Below, piece by piece: positions 47,845 to 55,744 of a stretch of 63,829 nt of DNA (position 1 is the first letter of the stretch; every line of letters starts with the position of its first letter). Made by a program: the position numbers and the translations under genes. Source of the stretch: Nitrospinae bacterium RIFCSPLOWO2_12_FULL_45_22 (GTDB lineage: Bacteria > 2-12-FULL-45-22); contig MHDQ01000207.1 of assembly GCA_001803565.1 (NCBI GenBank), forward strand, positions 1 through 63,829, in the 5' to 3' direction. The notes under the pieces are model-generated. The model worked only from the letters and a program-made list of their open reading frames with translations, was not told where the DNA came from and did not search any database.

Positions 47845-48216
47845 TTGGCACGAATTGCAGGGGTAGATATACCAAAACAGAAAAGAGTAGAAATAGCCCT
47901 TACCTATATCTATGGTATAGGCTTAAGCTCAGCGAAAAAAATACTGAAAGAGACTGCTATAAACCCTGATACCCGGGTAAAAGACCTGGAGGAACAAGAA
48001 ATTACCAAATTAAGAGATCTTATAGAAAGGAATTATGTTGTTGAAGGAGATTTAAGGAGGTCAGTATCTTTCGACATTAAGCGGCTAATGGATATTGGTT
48101 CTTATCGCGGTATCCGGCATCGTAAAGGGTTACCGGTTAGGGGGCAACGGACTAGTACCAATGCCCGAACAAGGAAGGGACCCAGGAGGACCGTTGGGGC
48201 CAAGAAGAAGAAATAA
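47845..48216 (+). CDS. rpsM: Ribosomal protein S13
   Basis: A 123-aa small-subunit head protein. I start at the TTG at 47845 ([20 protein letters not shown] follows), with AGAGGGGTG upstream; the in-frame TTG at 47821 belongs to the repeat. The C-terminal [19 protein letters not shown] is conserved. Confidence 0.95.
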   Translation: MARIAGVDIPKQKRVEIALTYIYGIGLSSAKKILKETAINPDTRVKDLEEQEITKLRDLIERNYVVEGDLRRSVSFDIKRLMDIGSYRGIRHRKGLPVRGQRTSTNARTRKGPRRTVGAKKKK

Positions 48217-48228
48217 GGGAGGTATTGG

Positions 48229-48627
48229 ATGGCAGAAGGGGATAAGCGTAAGGGAACCAAGAAGAAAAAAGAAAAAAGAGTAATCGGTGAAGGTATTGCC
48301 CATATCCAATCTACTTTTAATAATACCATTATTACTATCACTGATATGGGAGGCAACGTAGTAGCTTGGGCAAGTGCTGGTACCCAGGGCTTTAAAGGGT
48401 CGAGAAAGAGTACTCCTTTTGCCGCACAGGTGGCGGCAGAAAGTGCCGCTAAAAAAGCCATTGACCTTGGAGTAAAGAAGATCAATATATACGTTAAAGG
48501 GCCGGGTTCAGGAAGAGAATCAGCCATCAGATCTCTCCAGGCCGCGGGGTTAGAAGTAAATCTTATTAGGGACGTAACCCCTATACCCCATAATGGCTGC
48601 CGTCCCCCCAAGCGGAGGAGGGTCTAG
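48229..48627 (+). CDS. rpsK: Ribosomal protein S11
   Basis: A 132-aa platform protein. [20 protein letters not shown] and [18 protein letters not shown] are diagnostic. It overlaps rpsD by one base. Confidence 0.97.
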   Translation: MAEGDKRKGTKKKKEKRVIGEGIAHIQSTFNNTIITITDMGGNVVAWASAGTQGFKGSRKSTPFAAQVAAESAAKKAIDLGVKKINIYVKGPGSGRESAIRSLQAAGLEVNLIRDVTPIPHNGCRPPKRRRV

Positions 48628-49253
48628 TGGCTAGATATAGAGAATCCGTTTGCCGCTTCTGTCGGCGAGAAGGGATGAAGCTCTTCCTTAAAGGGGAGCG
48701 TTGTTTGGCGGATAAATGTGCTATAGACCGAAGAAATTATCCCCCTGGTCAGCACGGCCAGAGGAGACCAAAGCTATCAGAATACGGCTTGCAACTGAGA
48801 GAAAAGCAGAAGGTAAAGAGGTATTATGGGCTGCTAGAGAGACAGTTCAAGAACTCCTTTTACCAAGCAGAAAGGCAAAGGGGCATTACGGGCGAGGAAC
48901 TCCTCTCCCTTTTAGAAAGACGGTTAGATAATGTCGTGTACCGGGCTGGTCTCCTACCTTCCAGGAAATTGGCCCGGCAATTTGTTTGCCAGAATCATTT
49001 TATGGTAAATAACAAAAAAGTTGATATACCTTCTTATTTAGTAAAAATAGGAGATATTATCCGGGTAAAGGAGTCCAGTAAGGAAAATGAATATATAAAA
49101 GAGGCCCCCCGAAGGGCTGACCAACGGGGTATCCCAGAATGGTTAAGCCTCGATAAAGATAGGCTAGAAGTAATAATTCAAGATAAGCCTAACAAAGGAC
49201 ATATACCCATAAATATCAACGAGCAATTGATCGTAGGGCTATATTCTAAATAA
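48627..49253 (+). CDS. rpsD: Ribosomal protein S4, zinc-binding form
   Basis: A 208-aa assembly initiator. The N-terminal CRFCRREGMKLFLKG, RCLADKC and YPPGQHGQ give a four-cysteine zinc site. The S4 RNA-binding domain follows (LERRLDNVVYRAG). GTG start sharing a base with the rpsK stop. Confidence 0.96.
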   Translation: MARYRESVCRFCRREGMKLFLKGERCLADKCAIDRRNYPPGQHGQRRPKLSEYGLQLREKQKVKRYYGLLERQFKNSFYQAERQRGITGEELLSLLERRLDNVVYRAGLLPSRKLARQFVCQNHFMVNNKKVDIPSYLVKIGDIIRVKESSKENEYIKEAPRRADQRGIPEWLSLDKDRLEVIIQDKPNKGHIPININEQLIVGLYSK

Positions 49254-49273
49254 GAAGGGGGAAAGAATAATAT

Positions 49274-50302
49274 ATGATAAAAGGTCTATTAAAACCCAAG
49301 AGATTGGAATGTGATCAGAATACCTCAACGGATACTTATGGCAGATTTATTGTTGAGCCTCTGGAACGGGGCTTTGGAGTGACACTAGGCAATTTATTCC
49401 GGAGGGTCCTCCTCTCTTCCTTACCTGGTGCAGCGGTTACTAGAGTAAAGATTAAAGAGGTGTATCACGAATTCTCTACCGTTCCCGGAGTATTAGAGGA
49501 TGTGACTGAGATGATCCTTAATATGAAGCAACTGTTAGTTAAATTAAAGGTTGAATCCCCTAAAACCTTATACTTAAAAGCAAAGGGGGCAAAGGAAGTT
49601 ACAGCAAAAGATATAATGCCTGATGAAGATGTGGAAATCCTTAATCCTAACCTCCATATTGCTACCCTTAACCGAGAGGCTAAGTTGGAGATGGAGTTGA
49701 TGGTTAAGCCAGGGAGGAGTTATGTCGTGGCTGAAATGAATCAGGAAGAAGACGCCCTGGCCCAAGATCAAAACCAAAATGGTTATTGGATTCCACTAGA
49801 TGCGGTATTTTCTCCGGTCAGAAAGGCTAATTTTACGGTAGAAAATACCCGGGTAGGTCAGTCTACGGATTATGATAGGCTAATTTTAGAAGTGACTACT
49901 AATGGCAGTATGTCTCCAGAAGATGCCATTATCTATGCGGCTTCTATCGTAAAAGACCAGCTAGAGGTATTTACCAGTTTTAAAGAGAAACCAGAACCGG
50001 AGAAGCGAGAGGTTGATGAGACCCAGGCCAGGATGGTAGCCAATTTGGATAAGAATATAGATGAGTTAGAGCTATCTGTAAGATCCTATAACTGCTTAAT
50101 AAATTCTAATATTACTACTATCAGAGAGCTAATTCAAAAAAACGAGCAAGATATCCTCAAAACCAGAAATTTTGGCCGGAAATCTCTTAATGAGATAAAA
50201 GAGGTTTTAACTGGGCTGGGCCTGTCTCTAGGTATGAGTTCAGAAGAGATAGCGGCCATAGAAGAGCAATATGCCCAGAAGAAGAGTAGGGAGGAATTTT
50301 AA
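49274..50302 (+). CDS. rpoA: RNA polymerase alpha subunit
   Basis: A 342-aa subunit. The N-terminal dimer domain has [20 protein letters not shown] and the C-terminal domain [20 protein letters not shown] with [14 protein letters not shown], the helix-hairpin-helix that contacts UP elements. Shares one base with rplQ. Confidence 0.97.
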   Translation: MIKGLLKPKRLECDQNTSTDTYGRFIVEPLERGFGVTLGNLFRRVLLSSLPGAAVTRVKIKEVYHEFSTVPGVLEDVTEMILNMKQLLVKLKVESPKTLYLKAKGAKEVTAKDIMPDEDVEILNPNLHIATLNREAKLEMELMVKPGRSYVVAEMNQEEDALAQDQNQNGYWIPLDAVFSPVRKANFTVENTRVGQSTDYDRLILEVTTNGSMSPEDAIIYAASIVKDQLEVFTSFKEKPEPEKREVDETQARMVANLDKNIDELELSVRSYNCLINSNITTIRELIQKNEQDILKTRNFGRKSLNEIKEVLTGLGLSLGMSSEEIAAIEEQYAQKKSREEF

Positions 50303-50670
50303 TGCGCCACCGAAAGGCGAGAGGGAAGTTAGGCCGTAACGCTAGCCACCGGGTAGCCCTTATAGCAAACCTCCTAGCCGCCTTGATAACCCATGAACGG
50401 ATAAGGACTACTCAGGTTAAGGCCAAAGTCCTGAAGCCAATAGCTGATAAGATGATAACTTTGGCCAAGCAAGGGGATTTACATGCTCGCCGCCAGGCCG
50501 TGCAAGTAGTTAGGGATAAAAAAGCCGTCAAGAAGTTATTTGATATTTTGGGGCAGCGTTACGGCACGAGGAATGGGGGTTATACCCGGATATATCAACT
50601 TCCCCCTCGCCACGGTGACTGTGCCCCTATGGCTCTTATAGAATGGGTAGATAGACCAGAAACCAAATAA
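50302..50670 (+). CDS. rplQ: Ribosomal protein L17
   Basis: A 122-aa protein near the tunnel exit. [20 protein letters not shown] and the closing [20 protein letters not shown] match. It is the last gene of the superoperon. Confidence 0.96.
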   Translation: MRHRKARGKLGRNASHRVALIANLLAALITHERIRTTQVKAKVLKPIADKMITLAKQGDLHARRQAVQVVRDKKAVKKLFDILGQRYGTRNGGYTRIYQLPPRHGDCAPMALIEWVDRPETK

Positions 50671-50671
50671 A

Positions 50672-50728
50672 CCGTGTCCGTGTTCCGTGTCCGTTTTATG
50701 CGGTCACGCCCCAGGGGCACGGACACGA
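50672..50728. repeat. Inverted repeat with CGTGTCCGTG arms between convergent genes
   Basis: CGTGTCCGTG (50673-50682) is perfectly complementary to CACGGACACG (50718-50727). The left arm repeats its word (TTCCGTGTCCG). It lies between rplQ and the convergent acyl-CoA dehydrogenase and could work as a bidirectional terminator, though no T-run is present. Confidence 0.75.
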
Positions 50729-50733
50729 AGAAA

Positions 50734-51873
50734 TTAAAGGCCCAGTTCCCTTGCGATTACCACCTGCTGGATTTCAGAGGTGCCCTCGGTAATAGTAAAC
50801 ATCTTGGCATCACGGAAATAGCGTTGCACGGGATATTCCATCATATAGCCATAACCCCCATGTAGTTGTACTGCCTCGGCTGTTACCCACTGCACCATCT
50901 CTGTAGCAAAAAGCTTTACCATAGAGGCTTCTTTCATGCATTCTATTCCTTGATCTAGCATCCAGGCGGCTCTAAAGGTAAAAGTACGGGCTGCTTCAAT
51001 GGCGGTGGCCATTTTAGCCAATTTGAACTGGTTGGCTTGAAACTTGCCAATAGGTTGACCGAATTGGACCCGCTCTTTAGCATATTGCAAGGCGGCTTCG
51101 AAGGCTGCTTGCGCTACCCCTACTGACCGGGCACCATAGATTATCCGGCCACTTTTTAAGGCCCCTACAATATAACCAAACCCTCTATTCTCTTCCCCGA
51201 TCAGGTTCTCTTTAGGTATCCGGCAGTCCTCGAAGACCAGCTCCCCGGTATCAGAAGAACGGTTCCCCAGCTTTTTCAACTTGCGGGCTATAGTAAACCC
51301 CGGTGTGCCCCTTTCTAGCACTAATAGACTGATACCTTTAGTCCCCCGGCTCTTGTCAGTATAAGCTGCTACCAATACAAAGTCGGCAATAGTACCATTG
51401 GTAATAAAGATTTTGCTGCCATTAACGATATAGCTGTCACCATCTTTACGGGCCGTTGTTTGAATGCTAGATATATCTGAACCGGCATTGGGCTCGGTTA
51501 ATCCTAATGCTGCGATCTTTTCTCCTTTAATGGCCGGCACTAAAAGCCGCTGTTTCTGTTCTTCTGTACCATGATAAAAGATGGCTTCAGTAGCTAACCC
51601 GGACTGGACCATCAGACCGGAGGCTATACCAGCACAAACCCTATTCAGTTCTTCTATATAGATACATTCAGATATCTTATCAAACCCTGGGCCACCATAT
51701 TTCTCTGGGTACCTTATACCCAGGTAACCCAGTTTACCCATCTTGGGGAAGAGCTCCACCGGGAATTCTTCTTTCTCCTCTGCCTCTTCTACTTGAGGGT
51801 CAATCTCTTTCTCGGCAAAGTCCCTGATAGCCCGCTGAAACATCTGGTGTTCATCACTCAGCGTAAAGTCCAT
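50734..51873 (-). CDS. Acyl-CoA dehydrogenase
   Basis: FAD-dependent alpha,beta-dehydrogenase of short acyl-CoA esters; 379 aa, standard. Motifs: GLTEPNAGSDISSIQTTARK, the FAD-binding QLHGGYGYMMEYPVQRYFRD, and ITEGTSEIQ carrying the glutamate used as catalytic base in the short/branched-chain clade. It is the last gene of a minus-strand cluster after the two mutase subunits, which suggests branched-chain, propionate or other short-chain acyl-CoA metabolism. No electron-transfer flavoprotein is in the window. AGGAGAGGGG precedes the ATG. Confidence 0.93.
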   Translation of the reverse strand: MDFTLSDEHQMFQRAIRDFAEKEIDPQVEEAEEKEEFPVELFPKMGKLGYLGIRYPEKYGGPGFDKISECIYIEELNRVCAGIASGLMVQSGLATEAIFYHGTEEQKQRLLVPAIKGEKIAALGLTEPNAGSDISSIQTTARKDGDSYIVNGSKIFITNGTIADFVLVAAYTDKSRGTKGISLLVLERGTPGFTIARKLKKLGNRSSDTGELVFEDCRIPKENLIGEENRGFGYIVGALKSGRIIYGARSVGVAQAAFEAALQYAKERVQFGQPIGKFQANQFKLAKMATAIEAARTFTFRAAWMLDQGIECMKEASMVKLFATEMVQWVTAEAVQLHGGYGYMMEYPVQRYFRDAKMFTITEGTSEIQQVVIARELGL

Positions 51874-51924
51874 AAATAACCCCTCTCCTTTTAGCTTTCT
51901 ACTAATATGACTTTGTCAAATTAG

Positions 51925-52062
51925 ATAAATTCTAAACTCGAAATCCTAAAATCCTAAACAAATTCAAATGACCTAAATTCAAAACAGATAAAATAGTTTT
52001 GAGATTTGGCCTTGGGATTTTGATATTGTTTAGGATTTAGTGTTCAGGATTTAGAATTTGTT
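51925..52062. repeat. Long quasi-palindrome with AATCCTAAA words
   Basis: The left arm contains AAATCCTAAAATCCTAAACA. The right arm contains TTGTTTAGGATTTAGTG and GGATTTAGAATTT. Almost the whole gap between the acyl-CoA dehydrogenase and the B12-binding subunit can fold on itself. Confidence 0.75.
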
Positions 52063-52095
52063 CAGTTGTCTTGGTATTCAGTAACTGTGACAATG

Positions 52096-52494
52096 TCAAG
52101 CTACATTTTCTTTGATAAACTCAATAATCTTTCCTGTGGGAGTCCCAGGTCCAAATATCTCTTTTAATCCCAGCGACTTTAGGGCCGGGATGTCAATGGG
52201 AGGGATCGTACCACCTACTACTACCACAACATTGTCTTTTTTACTCTTTTTTAGTAGCTCCATAAATTTGGGTACAATGACATCATGGGCACCAGAGAGC
52301 ATACTCAACCCTATTACATCTACATCTTCCTGGATGGCGGTTGCTATAATCTGTTCACTGGTCTGATGCAACCCGCTATATATGACCTCCATACCAGCAT
52401 CCCGTAAGGACATGGCTACTACTCTAGCACCCCGATCATGACCATCCAACCCCGGCTTGGCCACCAAAACCTTTATCCTTTTTCCCTTCTCCAT
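52096..52494 (-). CDS. B12-binding small subunit of an acyl-CoA mutase
   Basis: A 132-aa cobalamin-binding domain protein. The base-off signature DGHDRG lies in [17 protein letters not shown], followed by [11 protein letters not shown] and VVVGGTIPP that wrap the dimethylbenzimidazole tail. It corresponds to the C-terminal domain of methylmalonyl-CoA mutase as a separate chain. It forms the mutase with the large subunit encoded next to it. The GTG at 52497 or the adjacent ATG at 52494 is the start. Confidence 0.93.
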   Translation of the reverse strand: MEKGKRIKVLVAKPGLDGHDRGARVVAMSLRDAGMEVIYSGLHQTSEQIIATAIQEDVDVIGLSMLSGAHDVIVPKFMELLKKSKKDNVVVVVGGTIPPIDIPALKSLGLKEIFGPGTPTGKIIEFIKENVA

Positions 52495-52514
52495 CACCTA
52501 TCTTCTCCCCGATA

Positions 52515-52590
52515 TTGGTTAATGGTCATTAGTCATTTTAGGCCATTCCACCTCCATATTCCAATGACCAGTGACTAATGACCAATGACT
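52515..52590. repeat. Quasi-palindromic element, TAATGACCA family, copy 3
   Basis: TGGTCATTAGTCA (52523-52535) is perfectly complementary to TGACTAATGACCA (52572-52584). The words of each arm repeat. It fills the gap between the two mutase subunit genes. Confidence 0.85.
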
Positions 52591-52592
52591 TC

Positions 52593-54206
52593 TTAGCAAA
52601 GAATGGGTGTTTCTTTCCAACTCCCTAATACTTCTTGTAATGCCATTATAATCTCTCCCTCAGTGGCATATAAACTAACGGCTTCTATGACATAGGGCAT
52701 AATATTCTTTTTGGTGGCCGCGGCTTCCTTGAGGGTACCCAATACCTTCTGTAATTGAACATTGTCCCGCCGGGCCCTCAGTTCTTGCAGCCGCCTTATC
52801 TTCTCCTCCTGGAAAGCCAATGAGATCTTCAATATCTCTAGCTCAGGCTCTTCCTCTACCACAAATTTGTTCACGCTGACAATGGTCTTCTCTCCTTTTT
52901 CGACGGCCCTTTGATACTCTAAGGCCGAGCGGTAAAATTCTCGCTGGAAGTAGCCTTCTTCTGTAGCCCGGATCATCCCTTTTAGAATACTGCCATTGCC
53001 CATACCTTCTATCTTTCTTAGGTATTCTTCCATCTCTTTTTCCATATCATTAGTTAATTTCTCTACAAAATAAGAACCACCCAGTGGATCTACTGCATTA
53101 ATCACACCGGTTTCATAGGCAATTATCTGCTGGGTCCTCACAGCAGTCCTGACTGCTTTTTCCGTAGGTAAGGCATATACTTCATCGGATGAGGTAGTAT
53201 GGAGGGATTGGATACCGGCTAGGACTGACGCCAGGGCCTGAATAGTGGTCCGTACCACATTGTTTTCGGGTTGCTGAGCCGTTAGGCTGCTCCCGGCCGT
53301 TTGGCCTGCAAAACGGAACTTCCAGGAATTAGGATTTTTCGCCTTAAACCGCTCCCGCATAGTCCTGGCCCAGAGTCTTCGGCCTGCCCGGAACTTGGCA
53401 ATCTCCTCAAAGAAATCCATCTGCACATCAAAAAAGAAGCTAAGGGTTGGGGCAAACCTATCTACGTCTATCCCCCGATCTATTACTGCCTCAGTAAGGG
53501 CCATAGCCGATGAAAAGGCAAAGGCTATCTCCTGGGTAGCGGTACAACCCGCCTCTCTATAATGCTGTCCAGTTATACTAGTAGAATTAAACTTAGGTAC
53601 ATTCTCTAAACAATACTCAATTATATCTACAGATAACCTCACAGCCGCTTCTGGGGGATAGGAAGAGGTCTTAGTGCCATTGAGGCAAGTGAAGGGATCA
53701 TTCCGGATGGTGCCCCGTAAGTCATTTAGGTTAAACCCCATCTTCTGAGCAGCTACCAGGTACATGGCAAATATGGCATGGTGGTTAGTTACTAGCGTTA
53801 CTCCTATTTTATCTAGTGGGATACCATCAAAGGCTATCTCCATATCCTCCAGGGAGTCTATCGGGACCCCTTCGCGGCCTATCTCTCCCTCGGCCATGAG
53901 ATGATCAGAGTCAAACCCCATCTTGGTAGGTTGATCCTCGATATAGTTAATGCCGGTCTGGCCCATTTTCAGTAAATATTTATAGCGCTGATTAGTGGCC
54001 TCAGGAGAACCGTAGCCAGCTATTTGCCGGATAGTCCAGAGCCTGCCGCGGTACATATTACTATGTATCCCCCGGGTAAAAGGGTATTCCCCTGGCATAC
54101 CTGAATCCCGCTCGTAATCCATCCCCTGGATATCCGCAGGGGTATATACGCTCTTTATCTCTCTATCGCATAAGGTAAAGAATTTCCTCTCTCGCTCTTT
54201 TTCCAT
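52593..54206 (-). CDS. Methylmalonyl-CoA-mutase-family large subunit with altered substrate pocket
   Basis: A 537-aa TIM-barrel catalytic subunit of a B12-dependent acyl-CoA mutase. The overall pattern matches methylmalonyl-CoA mutase (SLTAQQPENNVVRTTIQA, SLHTTSSDEVYALPTEKAVR, VDPLGGSYFVE). By alignment from memory to the Propionibacterium enzyme, several substrate contacts differ: Tyr89 is Ile62 here, Ala116 is Ile89, Gln197 is Arg168 and Arg207 is Thr178, while the catalytic His244 is kept as His215 (TGQHYREAG). The segment before it, VTNHHAIFAMYL, is also unlike the standard one. I therefore infer a related but different acyl-CoA substrate. No MeaB chaperone or epimerase is nearby. Confidence 0.88.
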   Translation of the reverse strand: MEKERERKFFTLCDREIKSVYTPADIQGMDYERDSGMPGEYPFTRGIHSNMYRGRLWTIRQIAGYGSPEATNQRYKYLLKMGQTGINYIEDQPTKMGFDSDHLMAEGEIGREGVPIDSLEDMEIAFDGIPLDKIGVTLVTNHHAIFAMYLVAAQKMGFNLNDLRGTIRNDPFTCLNGTKTSSYPPEAAVRLSVDIIEYCLENVPKFNSTSITGQHYREAGCTATQEIAFAFSSAMALTEAVIDRGIDVDRFAPTLSFFFDVQMDFFEEIAKFRAGRRLWARTMRERFKAKNPNSWKFRFAGQTAGSSLTAQQPENNVVRTTIQALASVLAGIQSLHTTSSDEVYALPTEKAVRTAVRTQQIIAYETGVINAVDPLGGSYFVEKLTNDMEKEMEEYLRKIEGMGNGSILKGMIRATEEGYFQREFYRSALEYQRAVEKGEKTIVSVNKFVVEEEPELEILKISLAFQEEKIRRLQELRARRDNVQLQKVLGTLKEAAATKKNIMPYVIEAVSLYATEGEIIMALQEVLGSWKETPILC

Positions 54207-54263
54207 CTCCTTACCCCTCCTCCATATTTTTTAGACTATACTTTTCCCTGGTACCAAAGGTGA

Positions 54264-54292
54264 TTTATACAAAACTGAGAAAATATTGTTAG
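54264..54292 (-). promoter_or_regulatory. Probable promoter of the mutase-acyl-CoA dehydrogenase operon
   Basis: On the minus strand CTAACA and TATAAA are separated by 17 bp, about 58 bp before the mutase ATG. Moderate match. Confidence 0.45.
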
Positions 54293-54304
54293 GATAAATA
54301 TTAT

Positions 54305-54448
54305 GTAACAGTTCACAGGGGTCAGGGATCAGTTGTCAGGCAAGATTCTCCTCAAAGACATCTTTCGCTCAATCTCCAAATATTTATGACCATGCAAAAT
54401 TTAAAGTCTTTTCCTGAATCCTACCAACTGAACCCCGTGAACTGTTAC
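54305..54448. repeat. Inverted repeat enclosing a GGGGTCAGGGATCAG-type word
   Basis: GTAACAGTTCACAGGGG (54305-54321) and CCCCGTGAACTGTTAC (54433-54448) are inverted repeats differing by one base. The left arm runs into GTCAGGGATCAGTTGTCAGG, which shares words with 62081-62123. Confidence 0.75.
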
Positions 54449-54540
54449 AATATTATTGATAACTGGGGCTATTTTACAAAAACCCTTCTTGATGTCAAGC
54501 TCAAATCCAGGGATTTTATTAGTCTCTGGTCCAGCATCCT

Positions 54541-55185
54541 TCATTGTTTCTGCAAGGCCCCTCTAAATATTTCGGGCAGAGGTATATTTGGAGGTTGTCC
54601 TGGCCTACCGGGGCCGAGAGGTGGATTAAGAGATGGGCTACCAGGCATGCCAACGGGGGGGCTAGGAATGATTCTCCTATCGGTCTTGGTCTTATACAAC
54701 ACCAGGGTTTTTGTCTGGCCCTCGTTCTTTAAGATTACCGTGTCGGCCGAGATCTCTACTACCTTGTAACCGGCAAAGCTATCCCCTACGCTTACTTTTC
54801 TTATCCCTTTGTCCTGCCTGGGGATGTTACTCTCTCCTAATACTGCCATCCTCTGGTCCCCATAGATCAATATACCATAGAGGGTTATTTCTTTAGGTAC
54901 TATTTCCTCGGGGAATAAACCTTGTCTTTGTTCTTCCTTCTTTATCCCTTCGCCCCATTTTCGTTGCGGATGAAAAAGGTTCTTATCCGAGATAGTCCGG
55001 AAAGAGTCTTTGGGTGGGCTACTCCTTCGTGCTAAAGGTAGTTGGCCAATTTTTCCTGGGGTTTTTCTGGTAGGAGAACTGCCTACCTCTTTCGGGGCTT
55101 GGTACCAGAGTTGCACTGTCTGCCAGGCTAACAAGAGAAGGACAACCACTAAGATAATATTTATGAAGGTGAACCGATTTAACAT
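54541..55185 (-). CDS. gspC: Type II secretion system protein GspC (short form)
   Basis: Inner-membrane protein linking the inner-membrane platform to the secretin. The 214-aa chain has one N-terminal helix (about 8-25), a periplasmic stretch with SDKNLFHPQRKW at the start of the HR domain, and IPRQDKGIRKVSVGDSFAGY with VILKNEGQTKTL inside it. The C-terminus is a Pro/Gly-rich tail (PSPPVGMPGSPSLNPPLGPG) and not a PDZ domain. The secretin gene gspD, which commonly follows gspC, is absent; the operon ends here. Confidence 0.82.
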   Translation of the reverse strand: MLNRFTFINIILVVVLLLLAWQTVQLWYQAPKEVGSSPTRKTPGKIGQLPLARRSSPPKDSFRTISDKNLFHPQRKWGEGIKKEEQRQGLFPEEIVPKEITLYGILIYGDQRMAVLGESNIPRQDKGIRKVSVGDSFAGYKVVEISADTVILKNEGQTKTLVLYKTKTDRRIIPSPPVGMPGSPSLNPPLGPGRPGQPPNIPLPEIFRGALQKQ

Positions 55186-55192
55186 GGGAACT

Positions 55193-55744
55193 TTATCCTG
55201 GCCGACGAAAACCCGCTACTACCAACGTGGCCCTTACTTTATCCGGGTACCGGTAGTTAGTGATATCTATGTTTAGTTCTGGTATTACTAAAATCTTATC
55301 CTGGTTTTCCACGGCATATAAGAAATCCACCAGATGAGTAACATAACTCTCAGTTATTATTTGAACGGGTATCTTTTCGTACCTCTCTACCTTTTCTGTA
55401 TCCAGTACCTTAGTACTCTTTATATCTATATTATTCTTCGTAGAGAGGGTTTTCAACAAATTTTGTAGGTCTGCTGCGGCCAGGGAGGTAGTCTTTCCCG
55501 TGAAGAGCCGGGGTTCTAAAGATTTTAGGGCCCCTCTCAGTAGCTTTAATTGCTCTTCGGCCTGCCCTTTCTCGTCCAGGAAGTGGTGATATTTATCCAG
55601 GAGTTTTTCTTTTGCTACCAACTCTTCCTTGATTTTTCCCTCGCTGGTAATGACCGGCCCCAATATAAGTTTATAGACCAAGAATAATAGGGCTGAGATA
55701 AGGGTTACCGATAGATAGCGCTTTTCTCGCTCAGATACCTTCAT
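55193..55744 (-). CDS. gspM: Type II secretion system protein GspM
   Basis: A 183-aa bitopic protein with one helix near the N-terminus (YLSVTLISALLFLVYKLIL), a coiled-coil stretch and a ferredoxin-like periplasmic domain similar to PilO. It partners GspL. It overlaps gspL by 4 bp and precedes gspC by 7 bp. Identified from shape, size and position more than from motif. Confidence 0.85.
   Translation of the reverse strand: MKVSEREKRYLSVTLISALLFLVYKLILGPVITSEGKIKEELVAKEKLLDKYHHFLDEKGQAEEQLKLLRGALKSLEPRLFTGKTTSLAAADLQNLLKTLSTKNNIDIKSTKVLDTEKVERYEKIPVQIITESYVTHLVDFLYAVENQDKILVIPELNIDITNYRYPDKVRATLVVAGFRRPG

Larger units (their letters stand above)
54207..54540. other. Gene-free stretch upstream of the mutase operon
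   Basis: 334 bp between the mutase start and the end of gspC. It contains a promoter for the mutase and an inverted repeat at 54305-54448. No supported coding region is seen. Confidence 0.6.
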
